NCBI GenBank assembly: GCA_019459285.1
Contig: JAIBEL010000007.1
Span: 1 to 64,000, forward strand
DNA: 64,000 nucleotides
Direction: 5' to 3'
Source: Rhizobium sp.
Lineage (GTDB): Bacteria; Pseudomonadota; Gammaproteobacteria; Burkholderiales; Thiobacillaceae
In this document: in pieces, positions 17,636 through 29,288 of the stretch
Layout: each line of letters opens with the position of its first letter
How positions within the stretch are numbered: the first letter of the stretch is position 1
Notes under the pieces: generated by a model
Database searches by the model: none
Seen by the model: only the letters and a program-made list of their open reading frames with translations
What the model was told of the DNA's origin: nothing
Program-made: the position numbers and the translations under genes

Positions 17636-18000
17636 TGACGACCCTGCGCGCCGGCGATCTGGGCGTGCTGCTGACAAGCGGCAGCTTCGTCGTCGCGTTG
17701 ACGATATGGGCCTGGGGCGGCGACCGCGGCGACACGGTCGTCATCCGCGCTGCCGGCCAGGTGGTGGAAACCGCTTCACTCGCACAAGCGCGGACCTTTG
17801 CCGTCGCCGGACCGCTCGGCACGACACATATCGAGATCGAACCCGGCCGCGCGCGCATTGCACGCGATCCGTCGCCGCGCCAGCTATGCGTCAAGCAAGG
17901 CTGGCTGACGCAATCCGGGCAGGCGGCGCTGTGCCTCCCCAATCAGGTCAGCCTCGAAATCCGCGGCCGGACCAAAGCCTATGACACGCTCGGTTATTGA
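17635..18000 (+). CDS. NusG domain II-containing membrane-anchored protein
   Basis: A 121-residue protein with an N-terminal membrane helix (LGVLLTSGSFVVALTIWAWG) and a small beta-rich domain of the NusG-II/DUF1312 type, containing ARDPSPRQLCVKQGWLTQSGQAALCLPN with the paired cysteines usual in this family. These proteins are commonly found beside Gx-transporter genes and are thought to be extracytoplasmic, linked to flavin or cofactor systems; that role is inference. It overlaps its neighbours on both sides, so it is co-translated with the next gene. Confidence 0.85.
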   Translation: MTTLRAGDLGVLLTSGSFVVALTIWAWGGDRGDTVVIRAAGQVVETASLAQARTFAVAGPLGTTHIEIEPGRARIARDPSPRQLCVKQGWLTQSGQAALCLPNQVSLEIRGRTKAYDTLGY

Positions 18001-18544
18001 ACTGCCGGTCCATGCGGACGACCGCCGCATCGCGCGGTTGGCGGCGCTGGCAATCGGCCTCACGCTCGCGGAAGCCGCACTGCCGAGCCCGGTTCCCGGC
18101 GTGAAGCCGGGACTCGCCAACATCGTCATCCTGCTGGTGCTGCTGCAATACGGCTGGCGTGCCGCCGCCTGGGTGTCGGGTCTGCGCGTACTGGCCGGCG
18201 GCCTGCTGCTGGGCAGCCTGTTTGCGCCCGGTTTCTGGCTGTCAGCCGCCGGCGCGCTCGTCAGCCTCTCGGTGCTGGCGCTGGCGCGTTACCTGCCCAG
18301 CCGCCATTTCGGCCCGGTCAGCCTGTCGGTGCTGGCGGCATTCGGCCACATCGGCGGACAGCTCGCACTGGTGGGCATCTGGTTGCTGCCGGCCGCTGCG
18401 CTGATCAAGCTGCTGCCCGTGTTCGCCACCGCTGCGCTGGTTTTTGGCACGGTTAACGGGCTGATCGTGATGCGCATGCTTGCCACCTCGACACCGGAAC
18501 CGGACATGTCGCCCGATATCCTGGCAGGCACTCGCAAGGGATAG
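17981..18544 (+). CDS. Gx transporter family membrane protein
   Basis: A 187-residue protein with five or six hydrophobic segments (for example LANIVILLVLLQYGWRAAAWV and LRVLAGGLLLGSLFAPGFWL). It belongs to the family often mislabelled heptaprenyl diphosphate synthase component I, which resembles the substrate-binding subunits of ECF transporters. The LPSPVPGVKPGLANIV loop is characteristic. It overlaps the NusG-II gene by 20 bases, the usual pairing. Substrate unknown. Confidence 0.8.
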   Translation: MTRSVIELPVHADDRRIARLAALAIGLTLAEAALPSPVPGVKPGLANIVILLVLLQYGWRAAAWVSGLRVLAGGLLLGSLFAPGFWLSAAGALVSLSVLALARYLPSRHFGPVSLSVLAAFGHIGGQLALVGIWLLPAAALIKLLPVFATAALVFGTVNGLIVMRMLATSTPEPDMSPDILAGTRKG

Positions 18545-18671
18545 GCCGAACTGGGCGGACGATGTCGAGAGCGGGCATTCCGTCCGTCCGCGGACAATTT
18601 CACGCGCCGCCCGAGCGCCAATCGCAGTCGCATAGTGGATTATTGGCGGCATCCGGGCGACAATCCGCGCC

Positions 18672-19289
18672 ATGCACCCTACCCTGAATACCGTTACCCT
18701 TGCCCTCTCGGGCGCCTCCGGCATGGCCTACGGCCTGCGTCTGCTCGAATGTCTGCTGGCCGCCGATCTGCAGGTCTATCTGCTGGTGTCGCAGGCGGCG
18801 CACATCGTTGCCAAGCAGGAACTCGGCGTGGCACTGCCTGCACGCGCCAGCGATCTTGAGCGCCAGTTGTCGGAAAGCCTGAATACACGCGACGGCCAGC
18901 TGCGCGTGTTCGGCCGCGAGGACTGGAATGCGCCGGTCGCATCCGGTTCCAATCCGGCCGATGCCATGGTGGTCTGCCCGTGTTCGATGGGCACGCTCGC
19001 CGCCATTGCCCACGGCCTGTCCGACAACCTGATCGAACGCGCCGCCGACGTGATGCTGAAAGAACAGCGAAAGCTCATCCTCGTTCCCCGCGAGGCGCCG
19101 TTTTCCACCCTGCACCTGGAAAACATGCTGACGCTGTCGCGGATGAACGCGGTCATCCTGCCGGCCAATCCCGGCTTCTATCATCAGCCGCAGTCGGTTG
19201 CCGACATCGTCGATTTCGTCGTCGCGCGTATTCTCGACCAGCTCGGCGTCCAGCACGAACTCATGGCACGCTGGGGCGACAGCCGGTGA
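18672..19289 (+). CDS. ubiX: Flavin prenyltransferase UbiX
   Basis: A 205-residue enzyme that joins a dimethylallyl group to FMN to make the prenylated flavin used by the UbiD decarboxylase in ubiquinone synthesis. The FMN-binding opening [19 protein letters not shown], the [29 protein letters not shown] core and the [14 protein letters not shown] motif are intact. Its TGA overlaps the GTG start of the next gene. Confidence 0.93.
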   Translation: MHPTLNTVTLALSGASGMAYGLRLLECLLAADLQVYLLVSQAAHIVAKQELGVALPARASDLERQLSESLNTRDGQLRVFGREDWNAPVASGSNPADAMVVCPCSMGTLAAIAHGLSDNLIERAADVMLKEQRKLILVPREAPFSTLHLENMLTLSRMNAVILPANPGFYHQPQSVADIVDFVVARILDQLGVQHELMARWGDSR

Positions 19290-19882
19290 ACGCCGCCGCC
19301 AAACTGACCAGCCTGCCGCTGTTTCCACTGAACACCGTGGTGTTTCCCGGCGGCCGGATGCCGTTGCGGATTTTCGAACAGCGCTATATCGACATGGTGA
19401 AGCAGGCGATCGCCGACGACAGTCCGTTCGGCATCTGCGCCATCCGGGAAGGGCAGGAAACCGGCACGCCCGCCGTGCCTTATTCGATTGGCACGCGAGT
19501 CCGCATCACCGACTGGGACATGCCCGAAACCGGCATCCTGCACATCGATACCCAGGCCGACACACGATTCGTCATCCGCCACACCCAGGTCGAGCCCAGC
19601 GGACTGCTTATCGGAACGGTTGATGGAGTCAGTGCCGAACCGGCCAGCGCGATCCCTCACGAACTCGAGCTGGCCGTGGAAATCCTGCGCCACATCATCG
19701 ACGAATACGGTCAGGCGCATTTCCCGGCCCCGCATGCATTCGACGATGCCGTATGGGTCGGCTACCGGCTGTCCGAAGTGCTGCCGCTGAAGCTCAGCGT
19801 CAAGCAGAACCTGCTGGAAATGAACGACAGCGTGACGCGCATGCGCATCCTTACCGAATTCCTCAAACGGCAGATCAACTGA
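19286..19882 (+). CDS. LON substrate-binding-domain protein
   Basis: A 198-residue stand-alone version of the N-terminal domain of Lon protease, without ATPase or protease parts. It opens [32 protein letters not shown], the family hallmark, and ends in a helical region. GTG at 19286 is chosen because it precedes the domain and overlaps the ubiX stop (GTGA). Its function is unknown in most bacteria. It overlaps the next gene by ATGA-type coupling. Confidence 0.88.
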   Translation: MNAAAKLTSLPLFPLNTVVFPGGRMPLRIFEQRYIDMVKQAIADDSPFGICAIREGQETGTPAVPYSIGTRVRITDWDMPETGILHIDTQADTRFVIRHTQVEPSGLLIGTVDGVSAEPASAIPHELELAVEILRHIIDEYGQAHFPAPHAFDDAVWVGYRLSEVLPLKLSVKQNLLEMNDSVTRMRILTEFLKRQIN

Positions 19883-20433
19883 TGGCGCGCTTCTACCCCG
19901 CCCTCGAAGAAAAACACCGCGCCTTCATCGCCGCGCAGCAGATGTTTTTTACTGCCACCGGCACCGTCACGAGCCGTCTCAACCTGTCGCCCAAGGGCAT
20001 GGACAGCCTGCGTGTATTGTCCGATAACCGCGTCGCCTATCTCGACCTCACCGGCAGTGGTAATGAAACCGCGGCCCATCTCGCCCACGATGGCCGCATG
20101 ACGCTGATGTGGTGCAGTTTCGATGCCGATCCACTGATCCTGCGCCTGTACGGACGTGGACGCATCGTGCGCAGGCAGGACCCGGAGTGGCGCGAACTCC
20201 GTCGCCATTTCCCCGCCCTTCCCGGCGAACGCCAGATCATCGTCCTCGACGTCGAATCGGTGCAGACCTCGTGCGGCTACGCCGTGCCGCGCTACACCTA
20301 TGCGGGTGAGCGCGACACCCTGGCGCGCTGGGCCGAGAAAAAAGGACCGGTCGGCCTGCTCGATTACTGGCGCGAGAAAAACCAGATCAGCATCGACGGT
20401 CTGCCCACCGGATTATTGGAGGATACGAAATGA
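19882..20433 (+). CDS. Pyridoxamine 5'-phosphate oxidase-family flavoprotein
   Basis: A 183-residue split-barrel protein of the PPOX/FMN-binding superfamily. The SRLNLSPKGMDSLRVLSDNRVAYLDLTGSGNETAAHL stretch matches the flavin-binding half-barrel, and CGYAVPRYTYAGERDTL is a conserved C-terminal strip. It is too short and divergent to be a true PdxH. Overlap with both neighbours suggests one polycistronic unit with the LON-domain gene and the lipoprotein. Confidence 0.8.
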   Translation: MARFYPALEEKHRAFIAAQQMFFTATGTVTSRLNLSPKGMDSLRVLSDNRVAYLDLTGSGNETAAHLAHDGRMTLMWCSFDADPLILRLYGRGRIVRRQDPEWRELRRHFPALPGERQIIVLDVESVQTSCGYAVPRYTYAGERDTLARWAEKKGPVGLLDYWREKNQISIDGLPTGLLEDTK

Positions 20434-20633
20434 AAGGACTCCTGATCCCCCTTGTACTGCTCCTGTCGGCCTGCAATCCGACGCCACCCCCGCAACCTAA
20501 AACCGAAGCCAAGCCCAACCCGGTCTTCGACACGCAGATCCAGTCCGTCAGAAACGCCCAGGCCGTGGAAGCTCAGGTCATGGATAACGCCGCCGCGCAG
20601 CGCAAGCAAATCGACGACGCGACGCAGCCATAA
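20430..20633 (+). CDS. Small predicted lipoprotein
   Basis: A 67-residue protein with signal MKGLLIPLVLLLSAC: a short basic start, a hydrophobic core and a lipobox LSAC whose Cys15 would be lipidated. The mature part is a Pro-rich tether (NPTPPPQPKTEAKP) followed by a short Gln/Ala-rich helix. It overlaps the preceding gene by 4 bases. Function unknown. Confidence 0.7.
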   Translation: MKGLLIPLVLLLSACNPTPPPQPKTEAKPNPVFDTQIQSVRNAQAVEAQVMDNAAAQRKQIDDATQP

Positions 20634-20663
20634 GCCCGCACAACCGAACGGTACGCGGTCGCG

Positions 20664-21392
20664 TCAGGGTTCGATCAGGCGCTGCACCACCGCGCCCGCC
20701 AGCATCAGGCCGAACAACGGCGGCATGTAGCTGATGGTGCCATTGACCGCACGGTCACGGCCGCGGCCTTCGACCGGCTGCGGCGGCAAAGGCGGCCGTC
20801 CCGCCTCGTCGGAAAACACGGTGAGCACGCCTTTTGGAATGCCGCGTTTCCTGAGCCGCTTGCGCATCACCGAGGCGAGCGGACACATCTCGGTCTTCGA
20901 AATGTCGGCGATCCGGATTCGGGTGGGGTCGAGCTTGTTGCCGGCCCCCATGCTGGAGGCAACCTTGAGGCCGCGCTCGACGCTGCTGGCAACCAGCGCG
21001 ACCTTGCAATTGAGCGAGTCGATGCAATCGATGACGAAATCGATGTCGGCAGGCACCATGTCGGCCACGGTTTCGGGGATGAGGAACTCGCGAATCACGG
21101 TCAGTTCGCACGTCGGGTTGATGTCGCGGATGCGCACGGCCATCAGCTCGGCTTTCGGCTGCCCCACGGTGGACAGCAAGGCAGGCAGCTGGCGGTTGAT
21201 GTTCGACACGGCGACCACATCGTGGTCGATCAGCGTCAACCGCCCCACCCCGGCGCGCGCCAGCGCCTCGGCGCAATACGAACCGACGCCACCCAGGCCT
21301 GCCACCAGCACGTGTGCCTGCGCAAGTCGCGCCTGTTCGCCGGCATCGAGCAGAATCCGTGTGCGTTCGAATTGCGGCAGGCTTGCGTCCAT
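20664..21392 (-). CDS. tcdA: tRNA threonylcarbamoyladenosine dehydratase
   Basis: A 242-residue E1-like enzyme that activates and cyclises t6A37 on tRNA to ct6A. The ATP-binding motif GLGGVGSYCAEALARAGVGRLTLIDHD is at about 30-56 and IDFVIDCIDSLNCK at about 117-130. Cysteine 182 or nearby (KTEMCPLASVMRKRL) fits the family. It is convergent with the small lipoprotein gene and divergent from the DUF2905 gene, only 16 bases away. Confidence 0.92.
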   Translation of the reverse strand: MDASLPQFERTRILLDAGEQARLAQAHVLVAGLGGVGSYCAEALARAGVGRLTLIDHDVVAVSNINRQLPALLSTVGQPKAELMAVRIRDINPTCELTVIREFLIPETVADMVPADIDFVIDCIDSLNCKVALVASSVERGLKVASSMGAGNKLDPTRIRIADISKTEMCPLASVMRKRLRKRGIPKGVLTVFSDEAGRPPLPPQPVEGRGRDRAVNGTISYMPPLFGLMLAGAVVQRLIEP

Positions 21393-21408
21393 CGGCTAGA
21401 ATCCCCTC

Positions 21409-21609
21409 ATGATGAAATGGCTGGTCACACTCGTTCTGGCGTTGTTGGTATTGGGCCTGCTCACCCCCTGGCTCAATCGGCTGGGCCTGGGCCGGCTGCC
21501 CGGCGACGTTCAGATCCGGCATAAACGAGGCGTATTCTACTTCCCCTTCGCCAGTGTCATTCTCATGTCGCTGGCGCTCTCGCTTCTCGTCCATCTGTTC
21601 GGCCGATGA
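21409..21609 (+). CDS. DUF2905-type small membrane protein
   Basis: A 66-residue protein with two membrane helices flanking the conserved core LGLGRLPGDVQIRHKRGVFYFPFASVILMS, the DUF2905 hallmark. Function unknown. It starts 16 bases from the divergent tcdA start, so the two promoters must overlap. Confidence 0.85.
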   Translation: MMKWLVTLVLALLVLGLLTPWLNRLGLGRLPGDVQIRHKRGVFYFPFASVILMSLALSLLVHLFGR

Positions 21610-21642
21610 ACACGGCCCCGCCCAAAGGATGCTTTCCCCAAA

Positions 21643-22203
21643 ATGAATAAGGCATTCGTCAAGGAAACCGACGCACCGGATGCGGACGAGGACGAGATCG
21701 ATGCGCCCGCGCTCCCTGCCGGGTCGAAGAACTACATGACGCCCGCTGGCTACGCGCAGCTCGACGCCGAATTCAATCAGCTGTGGAAAGTCGAACGGCC
21801 CAAGCTGGTGGAAACCATATCGTGGGCGGCCAGCAACGGCGACCGCTCCGAAAATGGCGACTACATCTACGGCAAGAAGCGTCTGCGCGAAGTCGATCGG
21901 CGCATCCGCTTTTTGTCCAAGCGTCTGGAGCACGCCGATGTCGTCGACCCGGCCACCCGCGAGGACACCGACCAGGTGTTCTTCGGCGCCACCGTCACGA
22001 TCGCGGATGAAGACGGCAGCGAATCCACCTTCGCCATCGTCGGCATCGACGAAGCCGATGCAGGGCGCGGCCGCATCGCCTGGATTTCTCCGATGGCGCG
22101 CGCCCTCCTGAAAGCGCGCGAAGGCGACACCGTCAGCGTGCAGACGCCGGAAGGGCGGCGCGAAGTCGACATCGTCGCGGTACGCTACCAGGCCATCGAT
22201 TGA
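21643..22203 (+). CDS. greB: Transcript cleavage factor GreB
   Basis: A 186-residue elongation factor that rescues backtracked RNA polymerase by stimulating transcript cleavage. The coiled coil carries the acidic tip in ASNGDRSENGDYIYGKKRLREVDRRI, and the C-terminal FKBP-like domain has VTIADEDGSESTFAIVG and ISPMARALLKAREGD. It has an N-terminal acidic extension of about 25 residues before the usual start of the family, NYMTPAGYAQL. Confidence 0.93.
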   Translation: MNKAFVKETDAPDADEDEIDAPALPAGSKNYMTPAGYAQLDAEFNQLWKVERPKLVETISWAASNGDRSENGDYIYGKKRLREVDRRIRFLSKRLEHADVVDPATREDTDQVFFGATVTIADEDGSESTFAIVGIDEADAGRGRIAWISPMARALLKAREGDTVSVQTPEGRREVDIVAVRYQAID

Positions 22204-22285
22204 CCCACCATGATCACAGCCGCCTGTCCGGGCTGCATCACTGCGATACAGCCACCCCTCTGTCCCCTATCGATTTCTTGACGCC

Positions 22286-22678
22286 ATGATGAAACCTGCC
22301 CCGCTTGCCCCCAGTCTCTCCCTGCTCACCGCACTTGTCGCCTGCGGCAAGGACGCGCCTTCCGGCACTGAACGCGCTGCCGCCCCCGCGTCGACCGCCC
22401 CGGGACCTGCCGATATCCTGGCTGCGCTGCCGCACGACACCCGGCCTTACGGACTCGACGTCTACACGGCAAAGTGTGCGAGCTGCCACGGCGACCTCGG
22501 GCAGGGCGTCGCCACGAATCCTGCGCTCAAAGGCATGACGCGCGCCGCGATGTATCAGAAGCTGCTGGACTATCGCGCCGGCAAGGCCCAGGGCGCACAA
22601 CCGGCTGCCATGGCGAAAGCGGTAGCAGGCCTGAGCGACGCCGAACTCGCGGCGGCATCGGTTTACGCGGGGGAATAG
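22286..22678 (+). CDS. Small c-type cytochrome, probable lipoprotein
   Basis: A 130-residue protein with a signal ending in lipobox LVAC (Cys20) and one haem-binding motif CASCHG at about 66-71. A distal Met (for example in MAKAVAGLSD) could be the sixth ligand. The class I cytochrome c fold is suggested by GQGVATNPALKGM and a C-terminal helix LSDAELAAASVYAG. A short Ala/Pro tether follows the lipid site. Electron partner unknown. It stands alone. Confidence 0.85.
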   Translation: MMKPAPLAPSLSLLTALVACGKDAPSGTERAAAPASTAPGPADILAALPHDTRPYGLDVYTAKCASCHGDLGQGVATNPALKGMTRAAMYQKLLDYRAGKAQGAQPAAMAKAVAGLSDAELAAASVYAGE

Positions 22679-22722
22679 CGCACCTGCCTGCATTCACACC
22701 CAGGCGCGAGCAGGGGAACCGC

Positions 22723-23565
22723 TCAGTTCAGCGCGCTGGCCAGCAGGCGCCGGTAACGGCTCACCAGTTCGCCGCCGCCCAGCAAGTTGAAGACCGACAG
22801 CAAGGTCTTGCGGCCGGCGTCGTCCTCGAAGCCGCGATCGCGGCGGACAATTTCCAGCAACTGATCCATACCCGCTTCGTACTGTCCGGCCGCAACCAGC
22901 AGGTTGGCAAGCGTCAGCCGCGCCTCCAGATCGTTTTCGTTCGTTGCCACCCGCGAGCGCAAGGCTGCTTCGTCTTCGCCGGCCACACCCATGAATTGCA
23001 GGCGCGCCTTCAAAGCAGGCACGCGCGGATCTACGTCATCCGGCACGCTTCCGATCAGGCGGCGGGCCTCCTCGGCCTCGTTCAGGTCGAGCATGATTTC
23101 CGCCGCGTCGAGCCGGACACCGAGGTGAGCAGGATCGATTCTCGATGCATCGGCCAGCAATTGCAGCGCGCCGGGCGCATCGCCCGCCAGGCGGGCGTCG
23201 GCCGCCTGGCGGCGCAGTTCGTCCGCCGGGCCGGGAACGAGTCGGTCGAGAAAGGCCCGCACCTCGCCTTCAGGCAACGCACCGGAAAATTCGTCGACCG
23301 GTTCGCCATCGACGAAGGCCTTGACGCTGGGGATACCGCGCACGCCGTAGCGTGCCGCGAGCTCCTGGTTCTCGTCCGAATTGATCTTGGCGAGCAGGAA
23401 CTTGCCGTCGTATTCGGCTGCGAGTTTTTCCAGGATGGGCTTCAGCTGCTTGCACGGGCCGCACCAGGGTGCCCAGAAATCGACCACCACCGGGCGATGC
23501 TTCGATTCTTCGAGGACGCGTTGCGAAAAGTCGGCGAGGCCGACGTCGAGAGCATGTTCGGACAT
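22723..23565 (-). CDS. Thioredoxin-domain chaperone, CnoX/YbbN family
   Basis: A 280-residue cytoplasmic protein. The N-terminal thioredoxin domain (about 1-110) has the intact active site FWAPWCGPCKQLKPIL. A TPR-like helical region follows (about 120-280). This is the YbbN/CnoX architecture, a holdase that protects clients under oxidative stress. Unlike E. coli YbbN, the redox CGPC site is complete, so it may keep thiol-reducing activity. Confidence 0.9.
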   Translation of the reverse strand: MSEHALDVGLADFSQRVLEESKHRPVVVDFWAPWCGPCKQLKPILEKLAAEYDGKFLLAKINSDENQELAARYGVRGIPSVKAFVDGEPVDEFSGALPEGEVRAFLDRLVPGPADELRRQAADARLAGDAPGALQLLADASRIDPAHLGVRLDAAEIMLDLNEAEEARRLIGSVPDDVDPRVPALKARLQFMGVAGEDEAALRSRVATNENDLEARLTLANLLVAAGQYEAGMDQLLEIVRRDRGFEDDAGRKTLLSVFNLLGGGELVSRYRRLLASALN

Positions 23566-23604
23566 GGAACCTCCGCGTGAATCCGTGACGAGGGTCGGCC
23601 GGGC

Positions 23605-25675
<2,071 letters not shown>

Positions 25676-25679
<4 letters not shown>

Positions 25680-26356
25680 AATTTCTGCTGCCCTATCCGC
25701 ACCGTGAGCTTCACCCCGTCGCCCGCCTGCGTGCATGGCACCGGCTGTCGCTTGCGCTGACGCTCGGCGTTCTGGGCGCTGCATCAACGTATGCCGACGT
25801 ATGGGAAACGCGGCTGCTGGCCGGCTGGCTGGCCGGCAGCCTGATGTATCTGGTGCTGGTGTGGTGGGGCGTGGGGCGGCTCGACACCGCCCAGACCCGA
25901 CTGCGCGCTTCCAGCGAAGACCCCGGCGCCGGCGCACTGTATGGGGTGCTGATCGCGGCGTCATGGGTCAGCCTGATTGGCGTGGTCCTGGTCACCGATG
26001 CAGCCAAGACGTCGACGGGAATGGTGCGCGGATTGCACATCGTCCTCGCGCTCGGCACGCTGGCATCGACCTGGCTCTTGATCCAGACCTTGTTCGCGCT
26101 GCGTTATGCGCGTCACTACTACCGGTCGCAGGCGGGCAAAGACACGGGCGGGCTGACCTTTCCCGGCGCGGCGCCCTGCTACGCCGATTTTGGGTACTTC
26201 GCAGCGGTCATCGGCATGACCTCGCAGGTGGCCGACGTCGCGATTACCACGACAGCGATGCGCCGGTTGGTGCTGGTGCACGGCCTGGTGTCGTTCGGCT
26301 TCAATCTGCTGGTGCTGGCGCTGACGATCAACCTCGTCGCCAGCGCGCTGGCGTAG
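25676..26356 (+). CDS. DUF1345-family membrane protein
   Basis: A 226-residue protein with about five hydrophobic segments. The conserved block YADFGYFAAVIGMTSQVADVAITTTAMRRLVLVHGLVSF, at about 164-202, is the DUF1345 hallmark. Function is unknown. ATGA overlap with the DedA gene suggests co-expression. A tandem repeat array begins just after its stop codon. Confidence 0.8.
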
Positions 26357-26374
26357 GTGCGGTCAGACCGTGCG

Positions 26375-26460
26375 CCTGTCGCGCTGTATCAGACGGTTCG
26401 CAGATCGCGCCATATCAAACGGTTCGCCTGTCGCACCATATCAAACCGTACGCCTGTCGC
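26375..26460. repeat. 26-bp tandem repeat, just over three units
   Basis: Units at 26375-26400, 26401-26426 and 26427-26452 share the pattern C(C/A)G(T/A)TCGC(G/A)C, then (C/T)(A/G)TATCA(A/G)AC(G/C)GT(T/A)CG. A partial fourth unit, CCTGTCGC, is at 26453-26460. The array lies between two convergent genes, and unit 3 contains the stop of recR. No spacers separate the units, so it is not CRISPR. Confidence 0.8.
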
Positions 26461-27034
26461 GTACGGCCTGCGCCAGTGTGCCGCTGTCCACGTATTCCAG
26501 CTCGCCGCCCACCGGCACGCCGCGCGCCAGGCGACTGACCTTGAGGCCGCGCGCCTTCAGCAGTTCGCCGATGGTGTGCGCGGTGGCCTCGCCTTCCGGC
26601 GTGAAGTTGGTCGCCAGGATCACTTCCTCGACCACGCCGTCGAGCGCACGGCTGATCAGGCGGTCGAGATGGATTTCGCGCGGGCCGATGCCGTCGAGCG
26701 GAGATAGCCGCCCCATCAGCACGAAATAGAGGCCGCCGTAGCTTTGCGTGGCCTCCATCATGTTGAAGTCGGCCGGCATCTCGACCACCGCCAGCTGCCG
26801 CTTGTCGCGGTTGGGGCTGGCGCAGACCTCGCACACTTCCGCCTCGGAAAAGTTGTTGCACAGACGGCAATGATGCAGATGCGTCAGCGCATGATTGAGC
26901 GCGCCGGCCAGTGCCTCGGCGCCACGGCGGTCGCGCTGCAGCAGGTGGTAGGCCATGCGTGCCGCCGACTTGGGACCGACGCCGGGCAGCACGCGCAGGG
27001 CGGTGATCAGGTTTTCCAGCGCGGCAGGCTGCAC
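26441..27034 (-). CDS. recR: Recombination mediator protein RecR
   Basis: A 197-residue protein that with RecO/RecF loads RecA onto gapped DNA. It has the N-terminal helix-hairpin-helix ([17 protein letters not shown]), the zinc finger [25 protein letters not shown] and a Toprim domain ([19 protein letters not shown]). The last residues, DRRTV, and the stop codon fall inside the 26-bp repeat array, so the C-terminal end may have been remodelled by repeat spread. It is third in the dnaX-ybaB-recR operon. Confidence 0.95.
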   Translation of the reverse strand: MQPAALENLITALRVLPGVGPKSAARMAYHLLQRDRRGAEALAGALNHALTHLHHCRLCNNFSEAEVCEVCASPNRDKRQLAVVEMPADFNMMEATQSYGGLYFVLMGRLSPLDGIGPREIHLDRLISRALDGVVEEVILATNFTPEGEATAHTIGELLKARGLKVSRLARGVPVGGELEYVDSGTLAQAVRDRRTV

Positions 27035-27051
27035 GACAATGCCTTAAGCGT

Positions 27052-27378
27052 TCAGAACGGCAGCTTCATCCCCGGCGGAATCGGCAGGCCGGCGGTCACG
27101 CTGCCCATCTTTTCCTGCACCGTGGATTCGACCTTGCGCACCGCATCGTTCACCGCCGCGGCCACCAGGTCTTCCAGCATTTCCTTGTCGTCGCCCATCA
27201 GGCTGGGATCGATGGTGACGCGGCGCACGTCGTATTTGCAGGTCATCACCACCTTGACCATGCCGGCGCCGCTCTGTCCCTCGATTTCGATTTCGGCCAG
27301 CTTGGCCTGCATCTTGGCCATGTTCTCCTGCACTTGCTGGACCTGCTTCATCATGTTGCCGATGCCGCCCTTCATCAT
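27052..27378 (-). CDS. YbaB/EbfC nucleoid-associated protein
   Basis: A 108-residue DNA-binding protein of the YbaB/EbfC family. It has an N-terminal helix ([27 protein letters not shown]), a central beta-sheet with [18 protein letters not shown], and a Gly/Met/Pro-rich tail. It lies between dnaX (4-base overlap) and recR, the standard arrangement. Confidence 0.93.
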   Translation of the reverse strand: MMKGGIGNMMKQVQQVQENMAKMQAKLAEIEIEGQSGAGMVKVVMTCKYDVRRVTIDPSLMGDDKEMLEDLVAAAVNDAVRKVESTVQEKMGSVTAGLPIPPGMKLPF

Positions 27379-29171
27379 GTCGATTCTCCTAATGGCTGTA
27401 TGGTCGATGCGTCGATCTGGCCGCCAAACTGGTCGACCAGCTCACGCACGAATGGGTCTGATTCGATGGCCGCCACGGCTTCGGCCTGGCGCGCTTCCTT
27501 GATGCGCGTGCGCACCTGCTGCGGGGTCTGCTCGGCCGCTTTGCCGATTTCGAACGTCACCTGGAGCGTCGCACCATGCTTGTCGCGCAACGCGCCTACC
27601 AGCTTGTCCTGATAGGCACGATCGAGCAGATGTTTGTGCGACTCGCCCACGCGCAGCGTCACCGCATCGCCGGCCTGCGCCACCAGTTCGCAGTGATCGG
27701 CCAGCATCTTGGCCATGCCGCCAAGGCGTAGTTCGGCCACCACGGCGAGCCAGTCCCAGGCTCCGCTCGGCCCGGGCTCGCGGGCTGTCAATACGGGTGC
27801 GGATGGCGTGCCCGCTTCAACCGGCGCAATGACTGAGGTGGTTTCATTCGACACGGGATCGCTCGGTGCGGCTTCGGCAACCCGCTCAACTGTCGGTGCG
27901 GGCGATGGAGGTGCGCCGGGCTCGGCTTCGCGGCTGGCGGCACGCATCGGCGGTTCGGCCCGCGTCACAGACTCGGCACGTGCGGCGGGCGCGACGCGCT
28001 CCGCTGCGGACGTTCTGACGGGCGTCGATCCACTACGCACATCAGCACGTACGGAATCGCGTGAACCCGGGGCAAAGGCCAGCATGCGCAGCAATGTCAT
28101 GCAGAACCCGGAAAACTCGTCCGGCGCATACGGCAGATCGCGGCGACCGTTCAACGCGATCTGGTAATACAGCTGCACGGTTTCGGCGTCCAGCTGCGCG
28201 GCACACGCCTGCATGCGCTCGGCATCCAGACTGCTTTCCACCACGCCCGGCGCGTGCAGCAACAGCGCCAGCTGGGTCAGCAGGTTGCCGAGGTCCTGCA
28301 AGGTGGCGTCGAAGGCGATGCCGCGCTCGGCCAGTTGCCGCGCCTGGTCCAGTAGCGCATCGCCGTTGCGTGCCGCCAGAGCGTCGAGCAGGTCGAACAG
28401 ATAATCGCGCCGCACCGTACCGAGCATGGCTTCGACCGCGGCCGCCTCGACCTTGCCGCCGCCGTAGGCAATCGCCTGGTCGGTGAGCGACAGCGCATCG
28501 CGCATGCTGCCGGCCGCCGCGCGCGCCAGCAGGTTCAGCGCGGCCGGTTCGCAGGCGACTTGTTCCTGCTCCAGCACCTCGCCCAGATGCTGCGCCACCA
28601 GCGCGGGGGGCATCGGCTTGAGGTTGAACTGCAGGCAGCGGGAGAGCACCGTCACCGGAATCTTCTGTGGGTCGGTGGTGGCGAGGATGAACTTCACGTG
28701 CGCCGGCGGCTCTTCCAGCGTCTTCAGCATGGAGTTGAATGCCGGCTTCGACAGCATGTGCACTTCGTCGATGATGTAGACCTTGTAGCGGCCCACCGTC
28801 GGCGCGTACTGCGCGTTGTCGAGCACCTCGCGCATGTTGTCGACGCCGGTGTTCGACGCCGCGTCGAGCTCCAGCAGGTCGACGAAGCGGCCGGCGTCGA
28901 TCTGCGTACAGGCCGAGCACACGCCGCACGGCGTGGCCGTGACGCCGGTTTCGCAGTTGAGACATTTGGCGAGAATACGTGCCAGCGTGGTCTTGCCGAC
29001 GCCGCGCGTGCCCGTCAGCAGGTAGGCATGATGTAGCCGGCCTTGCGTCAGCGCATTCGACAAGGCCTGCACGACGTGTTCCTGGCCCTTGAGGTCGACA
29101 AACACGCGCGGCCGCCATTTGCGCGCCAGCGCAAGTGCGGGGGATGCAGAGTCGCCGAAAAGATCAGTCAT
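27375..29171 (-). CDS. dnaX: DNA polymerase III tau/gamma subunit
   Basis: A 598-residue clamp-loader subunit. AAA+ domain: Walker [15 protein letters not shown] (about 45-58), zinc-binding cysteines in CLNCETG..CGVCSAC, Walker [11 protein letters not shown] and the SRC motif LSRCLQFNL. The Ala/Pro/Glu-rich linker at about 365-470 separates the domains, and the C-terminal tau domain spans about 475-598. No obvious A-rich slippery heptamer was seen, so a separate gamma form may not be made by frameshift here. Confidence 0.95.
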   Translation of the reverse strand: MTDLFGDSASPALALARKWRPRVFVDLKGQEHVVQALSNALTQGRLHHAYLLTGTRGVGKTTLARILAKCLNCETGVTATPCGVCSACTQIDAGRFVDLLELDAASNTGVDNMREVLDNAQYAPTVGRYKVYIIDEVHMLSKPAFNSMLKTLEEPPAHVKFILATTDPQKIPVTVLSRCLQFNLKPMPPALVAQHLGEVLEQEQVACEPAALNLLARAAAGSMRDALSLTDQAIAYGGGKVEAAAVEAMLGTVRRDYLFDLLDALAARNGDALLDQARQLAERGIAFDATLQDLGNLLTQLALLLHAPGVVESSLDAERMQACAAQLDAETVQLYYQIALNGRRDLPYAPDEFSGFCMTLLRMLAFAPGSRDSVRADVRSGSTPVRTSAAERVAPAARAESVTRAEPPMRAASREAEPGAPPSPAPTVERVAEAAPSDPVSNETTSVIAPVEAGTPSAPVLTAREPGPSGAWDWLAVVAELRLGGMAKMLADHCELVAQAGDAVTLRVGESHKHLLDRAYQDKLVGALRDKHGATLQVTFEIGKAAEQTPQQVRTRIKEARQAEAVAAIESDPFVRELVDQFGGQIDASTIQPLGEST

Positions 29172-29178
29172 ATGCTTA

Positions 29179-29275
29179 GGGGGCTAGCATCTAGGGACCA
29201 GGAATTAGGTGAATGCGACGCCAGCATCCGCGGATCAGCCCCCGCACAGACACTCGCCCCTAGTTCCTAGCCCCC
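29179..29275. repeat. Inverted repeat in the dnaX leader
   Basis: GGGGGCTAGCATCTAGGGA (29179-29197) and the reverse complement of 29257-29275 match at 15 or 16 of 19 positions. Both contain CTAG motifs. The arms enclose about 60 bases between the SRP RNA gene and the dnaX start, so the dnaX leader RNA could form a long stem. No dnaX ribosome site is obvious outside it. Confidence 0.5.
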
Positions 29276-29288
29276 AAGGAATATAAGT

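Noticed and set aside
26375-26460. Possible CRISPR array
   Set aside because: Units are directly adjacent with no spacers and there are no cas genes.
27375-29171. Programmed frameshift making a gamma subunit in dnaX
   Set aside because: No A-rich slippery heptamer with a following stop was seen in the linker region.
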